Source: Paenibacillus silviterrae (lineage in GTDB: Bacteria; Bacillota; Bacilli; Paenibacillales; NBRC-103111). Taken from it: DNA of 64,000 nt. Shown here piece by piece: positions 9,277 to 17,722 of this stretch. Under the pieces are notes generated by a model. That model saw nothing but the letters and a program-made list of their open reading frames with translations, had not been told where the DNA came from and ran no database searches. Numbering within the stretch: position 1 is the first letter of the stretch; every line of letters starts with the position of its first letter. The DNA is taken from NCBI RefSeq assembly GCF_030167925.1, contig NZ_JASKUT010000002.1:806001-870000 (forward strand), written 5' to 3'. The position numbers and the translations under genes were made by a program.

Positions 9277-9318
9277 GGGCTGTCCCGAAGTCTGCGTATG
9301 GCGGACACGGGACAGCCC
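9277..9318. terminator. Hairpin terminator between convergent AraC and PhyH genes
   Basis: GGGCTGTCCCG at 9277-9287 is exactly complementary to CGGGACAGCCC at 9308-9318, and the 20-nt loop can pair further (GTCTGC with GCGGAC). The U-tract is weak in both directions. Its place between two converging genes supports a bidirectional terminator. Confidence 0.65.
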
Positions 9319-9323
9319 GCCGT

Positions 9324-10259
9324 TTATCGGGCGGCGTTGAGCGTACGAACCACCTTCAAGTGCTCTCTTTCCGCCTCGGAATACTGAGTCTGAAGCTGAT
9401 CCCAATATTTCGGCGGCGTGACGGGGGTGCCGGCAAAGGAAAAGCCATTCTCATCCAGACGGAGAGGGCCGTTCAGATTCGTTGCATCAAAGCCAAGCTC
9501 AACCCGCTTATCCAGCATCATTCGGAGCAGCCGATAACGGTCCTCGCTCCAGCCCGGAAGCTCCTTCGCCCACGCCTCAGGCGCATAGCTGTCTTGGTAG
9601 ACTTCTTCATTCAAGTAATGAATATAGAAGATGCGCCGCTGCCGGTCGGAAGGATTGAAGGCAGAGCCGTGCGGGGTGGAGAGACAGTGAAACAGTACAT
9701 CGCCAGCTTCCATCTCCAGCGGAACCGCACCGCAGCGGTTGTAGAGATCCTCCTCGGATACCTGCTTCAGATCGACGTGGCCGACCAAATGCCGTCCGTG
9801 GATCGCCCAGACGCAGCCGTTATCCGGACCCGAATGGTCCAAATAAATATCCGTCGTAAAGTTCGGAATGCCGAAGGTCGTCGAACGGCTTCGCGCCCCG
9901 TAGGGAGGATCCTGATGCCAGTGAACCGGTGCGCCGGAATTGGCAAGCTTTACGACGAGGGAATCGTTCCAGGGATAGAAGGAATGGCCGATAATTTGCC
10001 CGATATTTTCGAGCAGCTCCTGCTTCACCGTGACGGCGAGGAAGATGTCGTCACGCTGCCACATTTTCTCAGACCGCCAGTAGGTTTGGCTGCCGTCTCT
10101 CGTATAGTAGCGGTGATCCGAGCCTGTTCGGGCCACGCCTTCCGCCTGCACGGCGTCCGCCGCTTTTTGCAGCAGCTCCAGCTCCCTGCCTTTGAATAAA
10201 CCTCTCATGATCAAATAGCCGTTCTTATGGAAATCTTCAATCTGTTCTTGTGTGAGCAT
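9324..10259 (-). CDS. PhyH-type Fe(II)/2-oxoglutarate dioxygenase, 311 aa
   Basis: Phytanoyl-CoA dioxygenase family fold. The metal triad is visible as His115-x-Asp117 (in VHWHQDPPYG) and the distal His197 (STPHGS). Arg residues at 206-209 could bind the 2-oxoglutarate carboxylate. Such enzymes hydroxylate or oxidatively demethylate small molecules using O2 and 2-oxoglutarate, and the natural substrate here is unknown. ATG at 10259-10257 follows GGAGTG. The gene is divergent from the GH31 glycosidase and lies among sugar genes, so a sugar or sugar-derived substrate, perhaps an O-methylated sugar, is plausible but unproven. Confidence 0.85.
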   Translation of the reverse strand: MLTQEQIEDFHKNGYLIMRGLFKGRELELLQKAADAVQAEGVARTGSDHRYYTRDGSQTYWRSEKMWQRDDIFLAVTVKQELLENIGQIIGHSFYPWNDSLVVKLANSGAPVHWHQDPPYGARSRSTTFGIPNFTTDIYLDHSGPDNGCVWAIHGRHLVGHVDLKQVSEEDLYNRCGAVPLEMEAGDVLFHCLSTPHGSAFNPSDRQRRIFYIHYLNEEVYQDSYAPEAWAKELPGWSEDRYRLLRMMLDKRVELGFDATNLNGPLRLDENGFSFAGTPVTPPKYWDQLQTQYSEAEREHLKVVRTLNAAR

Positions 10260-10361
10260 TCTTTCACTCCACTCCTTCGCAAAAGGTTCATTATCAAGCT
10301 CAAGGTTATCGTAGCATACGGAACGTGGGGATACCTTTCTAACTTAAGGGATGCATTTGCA

Positions 10362-10404
10362 ATTTTGTTCAGCCTCAGACGTTTCGGACGGCTTTGAACA
10401 AAAT
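10362..10404. promoter_or_regulatory. Inverted repeat in the PhyH/GH31 divergent region
   Basis: ATTTTGTTCA at 10362-10371 is perfectly complementary to TGAACAAAAT at 10395-10404 with a 23-bp spacer, so the half-sites lie about three helical turns apart. It lies in the 277-bp gap between the divergent PhyH and GH31 genes. A -10-like TATACT follows at 10453-10458. It could be an operator for a dimeric regulator or an mRNA hairpin. Confidence 0.4.
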
Positions 10405-10536
10405 CACAAAAACGGACACCGGTCCAGACAAGTTTGCCGGTTATGGATTCGTTATACTTATCACATCGATAGATCAGAGGAAGCTGCAGTCCTCGAAACG
10501 TGTGATTTCAACTTAGGGGGAAGGAGTCTGTTCATT

Positions 10537-12945
10537 ATGAAAATTATTGGTTATGAACGCGGTGAACGAGGCTTGATCCTCGAAACGACGAAGGGACGGA
10601 TCCAAATTGAGATTTACAGTCCCTCCATTCTGCATATCGTCTATACGCATGAGGAGGAATTCAGTACCAAGGAGAGCTTGGCCGTGGTGCCTGAGGCGTA
10701 TCAGGGTGCTGAGTGGAGCCTGACGGAGTCCGAAGGGACGATCGAGCTGATTACCTCAAGGCTTCAGCTTAGCATTCTGAAAGCAACAGGAGCGTTTCGG
10801 TACCGGGATCGGAACGGGCGCCTGCTCGCCAAAGAGCCTGACCGGGGCGGCAAATCCCTCGTAGCGACGGAGGCGGTCCGTTACGTCTATGACGATACCT
10901 CGTCGGTAACCAGCAGCATGTCGGCCGATGGGGTACGTGTCCAGGCGGAAGCCAAGGACGCGATCGTACGCAAAGCCTACCACACCAAGCTCGAGTTCGA
11001 GTGGGCGGAGGGAGAGGCGCTGTACGGGCTCGGCTCGCACGAGGAAGGCATCATGAATTTGAGGGGAACGAGCCAATACTTGTATCAGCAAAATATGAAA
11101 GCCGTCGTGCCTATGCTGGTTTCGACAAAAGGGTACGGTATTCTCATGGACAGCTATGGCCTGATGACTTTTCATGACGATGCTCACGGCTCTTATTTAT
11201 GGACTGATACGGATGACGAGCTTGACTATTACTTCATCTATGGACCGGAAATGGGAGAGGTAGTATCAGGCTTCCGCACGCTTACTGGCCGTGCTCCCAT
11301 GCTCCCGAGATGGGCGTTCGGCTACGCGCAGTCGAAGGAGCGCTACAAGTCGCAGGAGGAATTGATTAACGTCGTTAAGGAATATCGGGAGCGACAAATT
11401 CCTCTAGACATGATCATTCTGGACTGGATGTCCTGGACGGGTAATCTATGGGGACAGAAGTCCTTTGATCCCGAACGGTTTCCTGACCCGGCGGGAATGA
11501 TGAGAATCCTTCATTCGATGGATGCGAAGCTGATGGTATCCATCTGGCCGATCATGAACAACGACGGTCCGAACCACCGGGAGATGAAAGAGCATAACAC
11601 GCTGCTCGGTAACCAAGCGACCTATGACGCCTTTAGTGAGAAGGCACGGCAGCTCTACTGGAAGCAGGCTTACGAAGGGTTGTTCTCGCATGGGATCGAT
11701 GCATGGTGGTGCGACTGTACGGAGCCCTTCGAGGCCGATTGGAAGGGCGAGGTTAAGCCGGAGCCGGAGCAGCGGCTGGCCATCAATACCGGCCGGTCCA
11801 AGAAGTATTTGGATCCGGAATACATCAATGCTTATTCCCTGATGCACTCCAAGGGGATTTATGAGGGACAGCGGGAGGTCACGCTGGAGAAACGCGTCGT
11901 GAATCTGACCCGCTCCGCTTACTCGGGTCAGCAGCGCTACAGCGCCATCACCTGGTCCGGCGATACGTGCGCCAAGTGGGAGACGCTGCGCAAGCAGGTT
12001 CCCGCGGGCCTGAATTTCTGTGCCGCCGGCGTACCTTACTGGACCTCGGATATCGGCGCATTCTTCGTTGCCAAGAAGGAGCAATGGTTCTGGGACGGTG
12101 ATTATGACCGAGGCTGCGACGACCCGGCTTACCGGGAGCTTTATCTGCGATGGTTTCAGTACGGCGCCTTCCTGCCTATGTTCCGCTCACATGGGACAGA
12201 TACGCCGAGGGAGGTATGGCGCTTCGGGGAACCCGGTTCCGTAATCTATGATACGCTCGTTACATTTATCAAGCTGCGCTATCGGCTGCTTCCCTACATT
12301 TACTCCATTGCCGGTATGGTGACGCTCCGGCACGATACGATGATGCGTCCGCTTGCCTTTGATTTCCGCGCGGATGAGAACACGTACGATATATCGGATC
12401 AATATATGCTCGGTCCGGCGCTCCTGGTCAATCCGGTGCTGGAGCCTGTGGGGGAAGCTCAGCGCTTCTGCCGTTCCGTTTATTTGCCGCGAGGAGTACA
12501 GTGGTATGATTTCTGGAGCGGGGAACAGCACGCAGGCGGGCAATGGGTTAACGCCGACGCAGGTCTGGATACCATGCCTCTGTTCGTGCGCGCAGGCTCG
12601 ATTGTACCGGTAGGACCGGACATTAAACACAGTTTGGAGCTGCAGGATGCACCTTGGCAGCTGCTCGTTTATTCGGGGGAAAGCGGAAGCTTCACCATCT
12701 ATGAAGATGAGGGAGATAGCTATCGGTATGAGCAAGGTCAGTACGCCGCCACAACGATTCGCTGGGATGATGAAGCCTCGATATTGACGATTGAGGACCG
12801 GGAAGGCTCGTATGCAGGAATGAATCCAAAGCGAGCGTTTCTCGTTCATAAGGTAACGGAAGGGCAGGGCTTTGTTAAGCTTACGGCGGATCCAGTCGGC
12901 CAACCGATTATCTATGAAGGAAAGACGGTACGAATTCAGCTGTAG
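10537..12945 (+). CDS. GH31 alpha-glycosidase (alpha-glucosidase/xylosidase type), 802 aa
   Basis: Start ATG at 10537 after GGGGGAAGGAG; upstream in-frame codons lack a signal. Domain order is N-terminal beta-sandwich (LYGLGSHEEG), (beta/alpha)8 barrel from about residue 255, and two C-terminal beta domains (FWSGEQHAGG, FTIYEDEGDSY). The retaining nucleophile is Asp393 in WWCDCTEP and the acid/base is Asp476 in WSGDTCAKWE. There is no signal peptide, so it acts in the cytoplasm on imported oligosaccharides. Specificity (alpha-glucosyl, alpha-xylosyl or alpha-galactosyl) cannot be settled by eye. The gene is followed 41 bp later by a membrane-anchored AraC regulator, likely in the same operon. 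Confidence 0.93.
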   Translation: MKIIGYERGERGLILETTKGRIQIEIYSPSILHIVYTHEEEFSTKESLAVVPEAYQGAEWSLTESEGTIELITSRLQLSILKATGAFRYRDRNGRLLAKEPDRGGKSLVATEAVRYVYDDTSSVTSSMSADGVRVQAEAKDAIVRKAYHTKLEFEWAEGEALYGLGSHEEGIMNLRGTSQYLYQQNMKAVVPMLVSTKGYGILMDSYGLMTFHDDAHGSYLWTDTDDELDYYFIYGPEMGEVVSGFRTLTGRAPMLPRWAFGYAQSKERYKSQEELINVVKEYRERQIPLDMIILDWMSWTGNLWGQKSFDPERFPDPAGMMRILHSMDAKLMVSIWPIMNNDGPNHREMKEHNTLLGNQATYDAFSEKARQLYWKQAYEGLFSHGIDAWWCDCTEPFEADWKGEVKPEPEQRLAINTGRSKKYLDPEYINAYSLMHSKGIYEGQREVTLEKRVVNLTRSAYSGQQRYSAITWSGDTCAKWETLRKQVPAGLNFCAAGVPYWTSDIGAFFVAKKEQWFWDGDYDRGCDDPAYRELYLRWFQYGAFLPMFRSHGTDTPREVWRFGEPGSVIYDTLVTFIKLRYRLLPYIYSIAGMVTLRHDTMMRPLAFDFRADENTYDISDQYMLGPALLVNPVLEPVGEAQRFCRSVYLPRGVQWYDFWSGEQHAGGQWVNADAGLDTMPLFVRAGSIVPVGPDIKHSLELQDAPWQLLVYSGESGSFTIYEDEGDSYRYEQGQYAATTIRWDDEASILTIEDREGSYAGMNPKRAFLVHKVTEGQGFVKLTADPVGQPIIYEGKTVRIQL

Positions 12946-12986
12946 CTTCGACGGAGCTTGGCCGCGAAAAGGAGGGGAGGAAGGCT

Positions 12987-15197
12987 GTGAGTCGGCATCA
13001 GACGATGTTTTACCGCTTTTTGCTGTCCTATCTGGTGATCCTGCTAATTCCCATTCTCGTTGGAGTGTATGCGTATAACCGGACGGTAGACGTCGTCAGA
13101 AACGATGCGGCGCAGCTGAACCTCTCCGTCCTTGAGCAAAGCAAAGACACGATGGACCGGCTGTTTGAAGAAACTCAAGATTTGGTCTCGCGATTGTCGA
13201 TCGACAGTCGGACACAGCTGCTGATGGAGACTGCCAAGTCGCCTTTAACCGCGGAATCGATATACGAGCTGGCTCAGCTGCGAACCGGCTTGAGAAAGAC
13301 GGTATTCAATAAGCTGATAACCGATGTGCACATTTATTTTGACCGGAGCCGCTATATTGTTTCTCCGGAAACCGTCAGCAGTGTGTCAGAGTTGCCGTTG
13401 CGCTTCAATAATTCGCCGTATGAGGGATGGCTGCAAGATATGCTGGGCGAGTCGAACCGGGAGAGCCGGTATATCAGCATCGAGGAATTGACGGTGAACG
13501 GGCAGAGCCGCAGCGGTCTGGTTTATGTGAATCCCCTGCCGGCAGGCTACTCAATTAAGAAGGAAGGCGCTATCGTCGTCTACTTGAACCAGCGTCATAT
13601 TACCAATATGCTGGAACGACTCGTGATCGGCGATCATGGCTTTGCTTATATTCAAGACTCCGCGGGGACAATCATTTCCTCCTTGCATGGGGAAGGCGGA
13701 CCTTGGGAGCTGCTTACCTTGCCGAAAGAGTCCGCTAACGGATACACCTTCCAAACCATCCATGAGCAAAGTATGCTGGTCACCTATTCCACCTCCGCAC
13801 AGAACGGATGGACCTATGTCGCGGCGTTTCCCTCTGAGCTGGTGATGGAGAAAGCCGGCTATATCAAAAGGATTACGTGGACTCTCGTTCTGCTCGCCCT
13901 CCTCATCGGGAGCCTTGTCGCACTGTACTTATCTTATACAAACAACAAGCCTCTACAAGAGCTTCTGTTATCGGTGAAGGAGCTCGACGGCATCATGAAG
14001 CTGCAGCTGCCCTTCTTGAGGAGATCCTTCATTGAAAGATGGTTGAGGGGAGAGTTCCATTCCTTCAAGGAATGGGAGGCGCACGCGGCCCAAGCGCAGC
14101 TGAAAGACCAGCAAACGCGATATACAGCTGCCGTCATCAGGATTCATGCCACGAGTGAGCGGGGGGAAGTGGACACATATGCTTTCGATGTCGCTCGATA
14201 CGACAGAGCTAAGCTTCTTACCTGCTGTCCGGAGCAGGAGGGCCATCTCCATGAAATAAGGCGGGGCAAGCTGGTCCTTGTGATCCCGGTGGAGGAACGG
14301 CTTGGAGTAACCGAAGCCGCCAAGGACATCAGTTGCGGGCTGTCGAAATGGCAGGAGCACCTTAGGAACGAGCTTCAATTGACGACGGCTATAGGGGTCG
14401 GATCCATCTGCGATGATCCTTTGCTGCTGTGCAAATCATACCAGGAGGCGGAGCAGGCGGTGGAAGGGCGTCTCTTGGAGAACCTTCATCGTGTGGTATG
14501 GTTTCAAGCGATGGCTGGCAGCTCCTCGTCCTATTATTATCCGCTGGATGTTGAGCTGAAGCTTATGAATCTGGTGAAAACAGGCGATAGGAATGGGCTC
14601 GATCTTGTGCTCGAGCAGATTGAAGTACAGAACGTGGAGTACCGCCAACTATCTCTCAGCAAGAAACGGCAGCTGTTTTATGAAATCAGAGGCACGCTAT
14701 ACAAGCTTTCCGACCAGCCGGAGGGCGGGACCTGTCCATTCCGGGAGGAAGTGGAGGCGCTGGAGCGGATGGAGGAGGAAGGGGAGTTTGACTTCTCCCA
14801 TCTGGCATCTCTGGCCAGGTCTATGTGCAAACGAATGGCGAACCAGCAGCAATCGATGGAGCGGGTAGAGCTGTTCGAGGAGATGAAGCGGATGTTGAAC
14901 TCGGGCTTTACCGATTCCAGTTTGAGTCTATCGGTTCTGGCCGACCGGTTCCGGCTGTCGGAAAGCGCGGCCTCCGTCTTCTTCAAGGACCAGTCCGGCA
15001 TCCCCTTCTCCGATTATTTAGAGCAGCTTCGACTTGAAAAGGCATGTTGTCTGCTGATGGAAACGGCGCTACCGATCCAAGAGATTGCCGTACAGGTCGG
15101 CTACAATAGCGATAAAGCGTTTCGCCGGGCGTTCAAAAGGGTCGTTGGCATCCAGCCGACCTCCTATAGAAAAACAATTCGTGCTGCTGAGCATTAG
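12987..15197 (+). CDS. Membrane-anchored AraC regulator (YesS-like), 736 aa
   Basis: GTG at 12987 lies six bases after GGAGGGGAGG. A membrane helix at residues 10-30 and another near 290-312 enclose a ~260-residue extracellular dCache-like sensor. The cytoplasmic part has a long linker and a C-terminal AraC DNA-binding domain (LSVLADRFRLSESAASVFFK, IAVQVGYNSDKAFRRAFKRV). This architecture senses an extracellular ligand and binds DNA from the membrane without a kinase. It ends at a strong terminator. Likely targets are the GH31 gene and/or importer 2, whose long leader follows. Confidence 0.9.
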   Translation: MSRHQTMFYRFLLSYLVILLIPILVGVYAYNRTVDVVRNDAAQLNLSVLEQSKDTMDRLFEETQDLVSRLSIDSRTQLLMETAKSPLTAESIYELAQLRTGLRKTVFNKLITDVHIYFDRSRYIVSPETVSSVSELPLRFNNSPYEGWLQDMLGESNRESRYISIEELTVNGQSRSGLVYVNPLPAGYSIKKEGAIVVYLNQRHITNMLERLVIGDHGFAYIQDSAGTIISSLHGEGGPWELLTLPKESANGYTFQTIHEQSMLVTYSTSAQNGWTYVAAFPSELVMEKAGYIKRITWTLVLLALLIGSLVALYLSYTNNKPLQELLLSVKELDGIMKLQLPFLRRSFIERWLRGEFHSFKEWEAHAAQAQLKDQQTRYTAAVIRIHATSERGEVDTYAFDVARYDRAKLLTCCPEQEGHLHEIRRGKLVLVIPVEERLGVTEAAKDISCGLSKWQEHLRNELQLTTAIGVGSICDDPLLLCKSYQEAEQAVEGRLLENLHRVVWFQAMAGSSSSYYYPLDVELKLMNLVKTGDRNGLDLVLEQIEVQNVEYRQLSLSKKRQLFYEIRGTLYKLSDQPEGGTCPFREEVEALERMEEEGEFDFSHLASLARSMCKRMANQQQSMERVELFEEMKRMLNSGFTDSSLSLSVLADRFRLSESAASVFFKDQSGIPFSDYLEQLRLEKACCLLMETALPIQEIAVQVGYNSDKAFRRAFKRVVGIQPTSYRKTIRAAEH

Positions 15198-15210
15198 CTC
15201 ACAAAGATAG

Positions 15211-15260
15211 AAAGCCTTGGTAGCAAAGTGGGGAATTACCCCGCATGCCAAGGCTTTTTA
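15211..15260 (+). terminator. Strong rho-independent terminator
   Basis: AAAGCCTTGG (15211-15220) pairs perfectly with CCAAGGCTTT (15248-15257), with a second inner stem of GGGG/CCCC type, and the arm runs into TTTTT. It ends the GH31/AraC transcript. Confidence 0.9.
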
Positions 15261-15326
15261 ACATGAATGGTTGGAGGTAGTCCATGAGAATTCCGTCACG
15301 CGTCCAACAAGGGATGCAAAGGTGCA

Positions 15327-15443
15327 AAAGTGCAGAAATCCACGAACCCAAGTGAAGCTCAGAAAAAGATTTGTGAGAATAGGCAGCTTTGAAAACTCAC
15401 AATGGCTGAAAACGAGGCAAATGGCCATGGAATGTTGTTCCGT
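15327..15443 (+). repeat. Dispersed ~117-bp repeat, copy A
   Basis: Aligns almost without gaps, at roughly 75-80% identity by eye, with copy B at 45414-45530 in the same orientation. Shared blocks include ATTTGTGAGAATA, CGAGGCAAATGG and AATGTTGT. Both copies lie upstream of ABC-importer operons (importers 2 and 4). It has no coding signature in common frames. It may be a mobile-element relic, an intergenic repeat family, or a conserved regulatory sequence. Confidence 0.7.
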
Positions 15444-15669
15444 TCGAAGCTGAACAGGCCCTTTCAACGGCCGCGCCAAGCATGGAGTTCACCCGAGAGG
15501 ATGAGGCCAGATAATGCTGCATCCGTATCGTTAAAGAAAGGTGTGCTGCTGCTAAAGAATGGTACCTTAACCCGCCATTGCAGGGACCCAGCCAAAGGTG
15601 AAGGTGCCGCGAGCACCGCGGTTTCAGTCGTTAGGAAGAAAGGTATGCAGGGGAATGAACTGTTCCTTT

Positions 15670-15713
15670 ACGAAAGCGCTCGCATCCTTTACGTTTGGTT
15701 TAAGCGCTTTCAC
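15670..15713 (+). promoter_or_regulatory. Two cre-like sites before importer 2
   Basis: ACGAAAGCGCTCGCAT (15670-15685) and GTTTAAGCGCTTTCAC (15698-15713) each match the CcpA cre consensus at about 13 of 16 positions. Both share the AAGCGCT core. Their centres are 28 bp apart. They lie 26-69 bp before the permease start codon, suggesting catabolite repression of importer 2 and its glycosidases. Confidence 0.5.
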
Positions 15714-15738
15714 ATTTGATGCTTGGAGGAGACAGGAG

Positions 15739-16737
15739 ATGAGCATGGTACATGAAACGGGTTCCCGTTCCGCCCTGGCCCGTCCGCGGTGGATAAGCCG
15801 CTGGCTTGCCGACTGCCTGACTAGAGCGAAGAAACAAAGATTACTGCTGCTGCTGCTGCTGCCCGGTGTGCTTTATTTCATTATCTTTAACTACATTCCC
15901 CTATACGGCGTGCTCATTGCCTTCAAGAACTTTAAGATGCAGGAGGGGCAGAGCTTCCTATCCGCGCTGATCAGCTCCCCTTGGGCGGGAAACCTTGGTT
16001 TGGATCATTTCAAGCAGTTCGTTCAAGGGCCGCACTTTGGAAAGCTGATGGCGAATACGTTTCTGCTGGGGCTTTATTCCATTGTGTTCGGCTTCCCGGC
16101 TCCCATCTTATTTGCACTGCTGCTGAACGAGCTGAGACACAAATACTACAAGTCCTTCGTGCAGACCATCAGTTATCTCCCTTATTTTCTTTCCGTTGTC
16201 GCCGTGGTCGGAATGATGAAGATGGTGCTTTCGCCGGGAGATGGCATTGTGAACGTAGTGCTGCAAAAGCTGGGTTTTGAGCCGGTCTATTTTATGTCCA
16301 TGCCGGAATGGTTCCGTACGCTGTTCATTGGTTCCGGAATCTGGACCGGGCTGGGCATGGGAGCCGTGATTTACCTTGCAGCCTTGTCCAAGGTGGATTC
16401 GGATCAATACGAATCAGCGGTCATCGACGGAGCGACCCGGCTCCAGCAAATATGGCATATCACCCTCCCCGCGATCAAGCCCGTCGTAATCATTATGCTG
16501 ATTTTGAATTTGTCCGGCGTGCTGCAGGTCGGTGCTGAGAAAATCATCCTGATGTACTCGCCGCTGACCTACGATACCGCAGATGTGCTGTCCACGTACG
16601 TATACCGTCGCGGTCTGGTGGAGCTGAACTTCAGCTTCGGGGCCGCCGTAGACTTATTCAACGCAGTAATCAACGTACTTTTCCTAGTAACAGCGAACCA
16701 TCTCGCCAGGCGATTTACTGAGGAAAGTCTCTGGTAG
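15739..16737 (+). CDS. ABC importer 2: LplB-type permease, 332 aa
   Basis: ATG at 15739 follows GGAGGA by eight bases; longer upstream frames run through the regulatory leader and are rejected. The N-terminus has a basic stretch and then a Leu-rich first helix (LLLLLLLPGVLYFIIFNYIP). The GVLIAFKNFK motif that follows is typical of the LplB subfamily, which works with a large LipO-type binding protein. The EAA loop is near ESAVIDGATRLQQIWHITLP. It is the first gene of an operon running through 17676 and 19309 into glycosidase genes. Substrates of this subfamily are often pectin- or xylan-derived oligosaccharides. Confidence 0.92.
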   Translation: MSMVHETGSRSALARPRWISRWLADCLTRAKKQRLLLLLLLPGVLYFIIFNYIPLYGVLIAFKNFKMQEGQSFLSALISSPWAGNLGLDHFKQFVQGPHFGKLMANTFLLGLYSIVFGFPAPILFALLLNELRHKYYKSFVQTISYLPYFLSVVAVVGMMKMVLSPGDGIVNVVLQKLGFEPVYFMSMPEWFRTLFIGSGIWTGLGMGAVIYLAALSKVDSDQYESAVIDGATRLQQIWHITLPAIKPVVIIMLILNLSGVLQVGAEKIILMYSPLTYDTADVLSTYVYRRGLVELNFSFGAAVDLFNAVINVLFLVTANHLARRFTEESLW

Positions 16738-16776
16738 CCCGGTGCTGCCTACACACAAGGGAAAGGAGTGAAACAT

Positions 16777-17676
16777 TTGGTTAGAGATACGACGTGGAGC
16801 TCGAAGGCTCTTGATTTGGTTGTCCACACGATCATGATTCTGGTGCTGCTCATTACCTTGCTCCCTTTACTCCATGTGCTTTCCATTTCGTTAAGCGACC
16901 CCAAAGCCATCAGTGAAGGCAAGGTAGGGCTGTGGCCCGTCAGCGTGAATGTGCAAGCATACTTTACGATCCTCTTTGAGAATGTGCATGTGCCGAGATC
17001 CTTTCTGAACTCGGTTCTTATTACGGCGGTCGGAACCCTGCTGAACGTGATAATTACTACGGTTACCGCTTATGTACTAGCCAAGAAGGAATTGCTGTTC
17101 AAACCGTTCTTCATGGCTCTGGCCATACTACCGATGTTTTTCAGCGGCGGCACGATCCCGATGTTTCTTCTGGTCAAGTCACTCGGAATAATGGATACCA
17201 TTTGGTCCGTCATCGTTCCCCAGCTGATCAGCTCCTGGTGGCTGGTCATCATGATTTCCTTTTTCAAAAATTTCCCCAAGGAGCTGGAAGAGGCCGCGCG
17301 GATCGACGGGTGCAATGAATGGAAGAGTCTTGTGAGCATCGTACTGCCCTTATCGAAGGCAGGCGTGGCAACCATTGCCTTGTTCTACGCCGTCTCCCAT
17401 TGGAATTCCTACTTTTCCGCGCTTCTCTATTTTCGCAGCTACGACCATTATCCGCTTCAGCTCATCTTACGGGAAATCGTGCTGCAGAACACACTGGCCG
17501 ACACTTTGGCGGCGCAGGGCAACGTAGAGCTGGCAAAGGACCTGAAGTCTGATCTCACGCCCCAAAGCGTTCAATACGCAACCTTAGTCGTATCGATTGT
17601 GCCCATGCTTGCGGTGTATCCGTTTATTCAAAAATATTTCGTTCGCGGCATCATGATCGGATCGTTGAAGGGCTAA
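16777..17676 (+). CDS. ABC importer 2: LplC-type permease, 299 aa
   Basis: TTG at 16777 is chosen because AAAGGAG ends eight bases before it; the in-frame GTG at 16768 overlaps that same ribosome binding site. Six helices, with the EAA loop at ELEEAARIDGCNEWKSLVSI. The long periplasm-facing stretch near NTLADTLAAQGNVELAKDLK is characteristic of LplC-type permeases. The ending MIGSLKG is also typical. It pairs with the product of 15739-16737. Confidence 0.9.
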   Translation: MVRDTTWSSKALDLVVHTIMILVLLITLLPLLHVLSISLSDPKAISEGKVGLWPVSVNVQAYFTILFENVHVPRSFLNSVLITAVGTLLNVIITTVTAYVLAKKELLFKPFFMALAILPMFFSGGTIPMFLLVKSLGIMDTIWSVIVPQLISSWWLVIMISFFKNFPKELEEAARIDGCNEWKSLVSIVLPLSKAGVATIALFYAVSHWNSYFSALLYFRSYDHYPLQLILREIVLQNTLADTLAAQGNVELAKDLKSDLTPQSVQYATLVVSIVPMLAVYPFIQKYFVRGIMIGSLKG

Positions 17677-17722
17677 GGGATTGCATGTCGCATCAACCAA
17701 TTTCATGTAAAGGGGTAGGATT

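Larger units (their letters stand above)
15261..15738 (+). other. 478-nt non-coding leader region of importer 2
   Basis: No convincing gene: possible frames here lack ribosome binding sites and resemble no known protein. The stretch contains copy A of a dispersed repeat (15327-15443), two cre-like sites (15670-15713) and a small GC-rich element. In that element GGTGC(15603-15607)/GCACC(15613-15617) and CCGCG(15607-15611)/CGCGG(15617-15621) are overlapping, mutually exclusive hairpins. The region lies between a strong terminator and the permease start, so the promoter of importer 2 must lie here, but I cannot place its -35/-10 boxes. Confidence 0.6.

Noticed and set aside
9273-10199. 308-codon plus-strand frame antisense to PhyH
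   Set aside because: PhyH on the minus strand has clear catalytic residues and a ribosome binding site; this frame has neither.
15261-15738. T-box or other known riboswitch in the importer 2 leader
   Set aside because: I could not find the T-box core, a specifier stem, or an antiterminator/terminator pair; transport of sugars also does not fit.
15598-15738. Longer N-terminus for the LplB-type permease
   Set aside because: It would run through the cre sites and lacks a ribosome binding site; ATG at 15739 has a good one.
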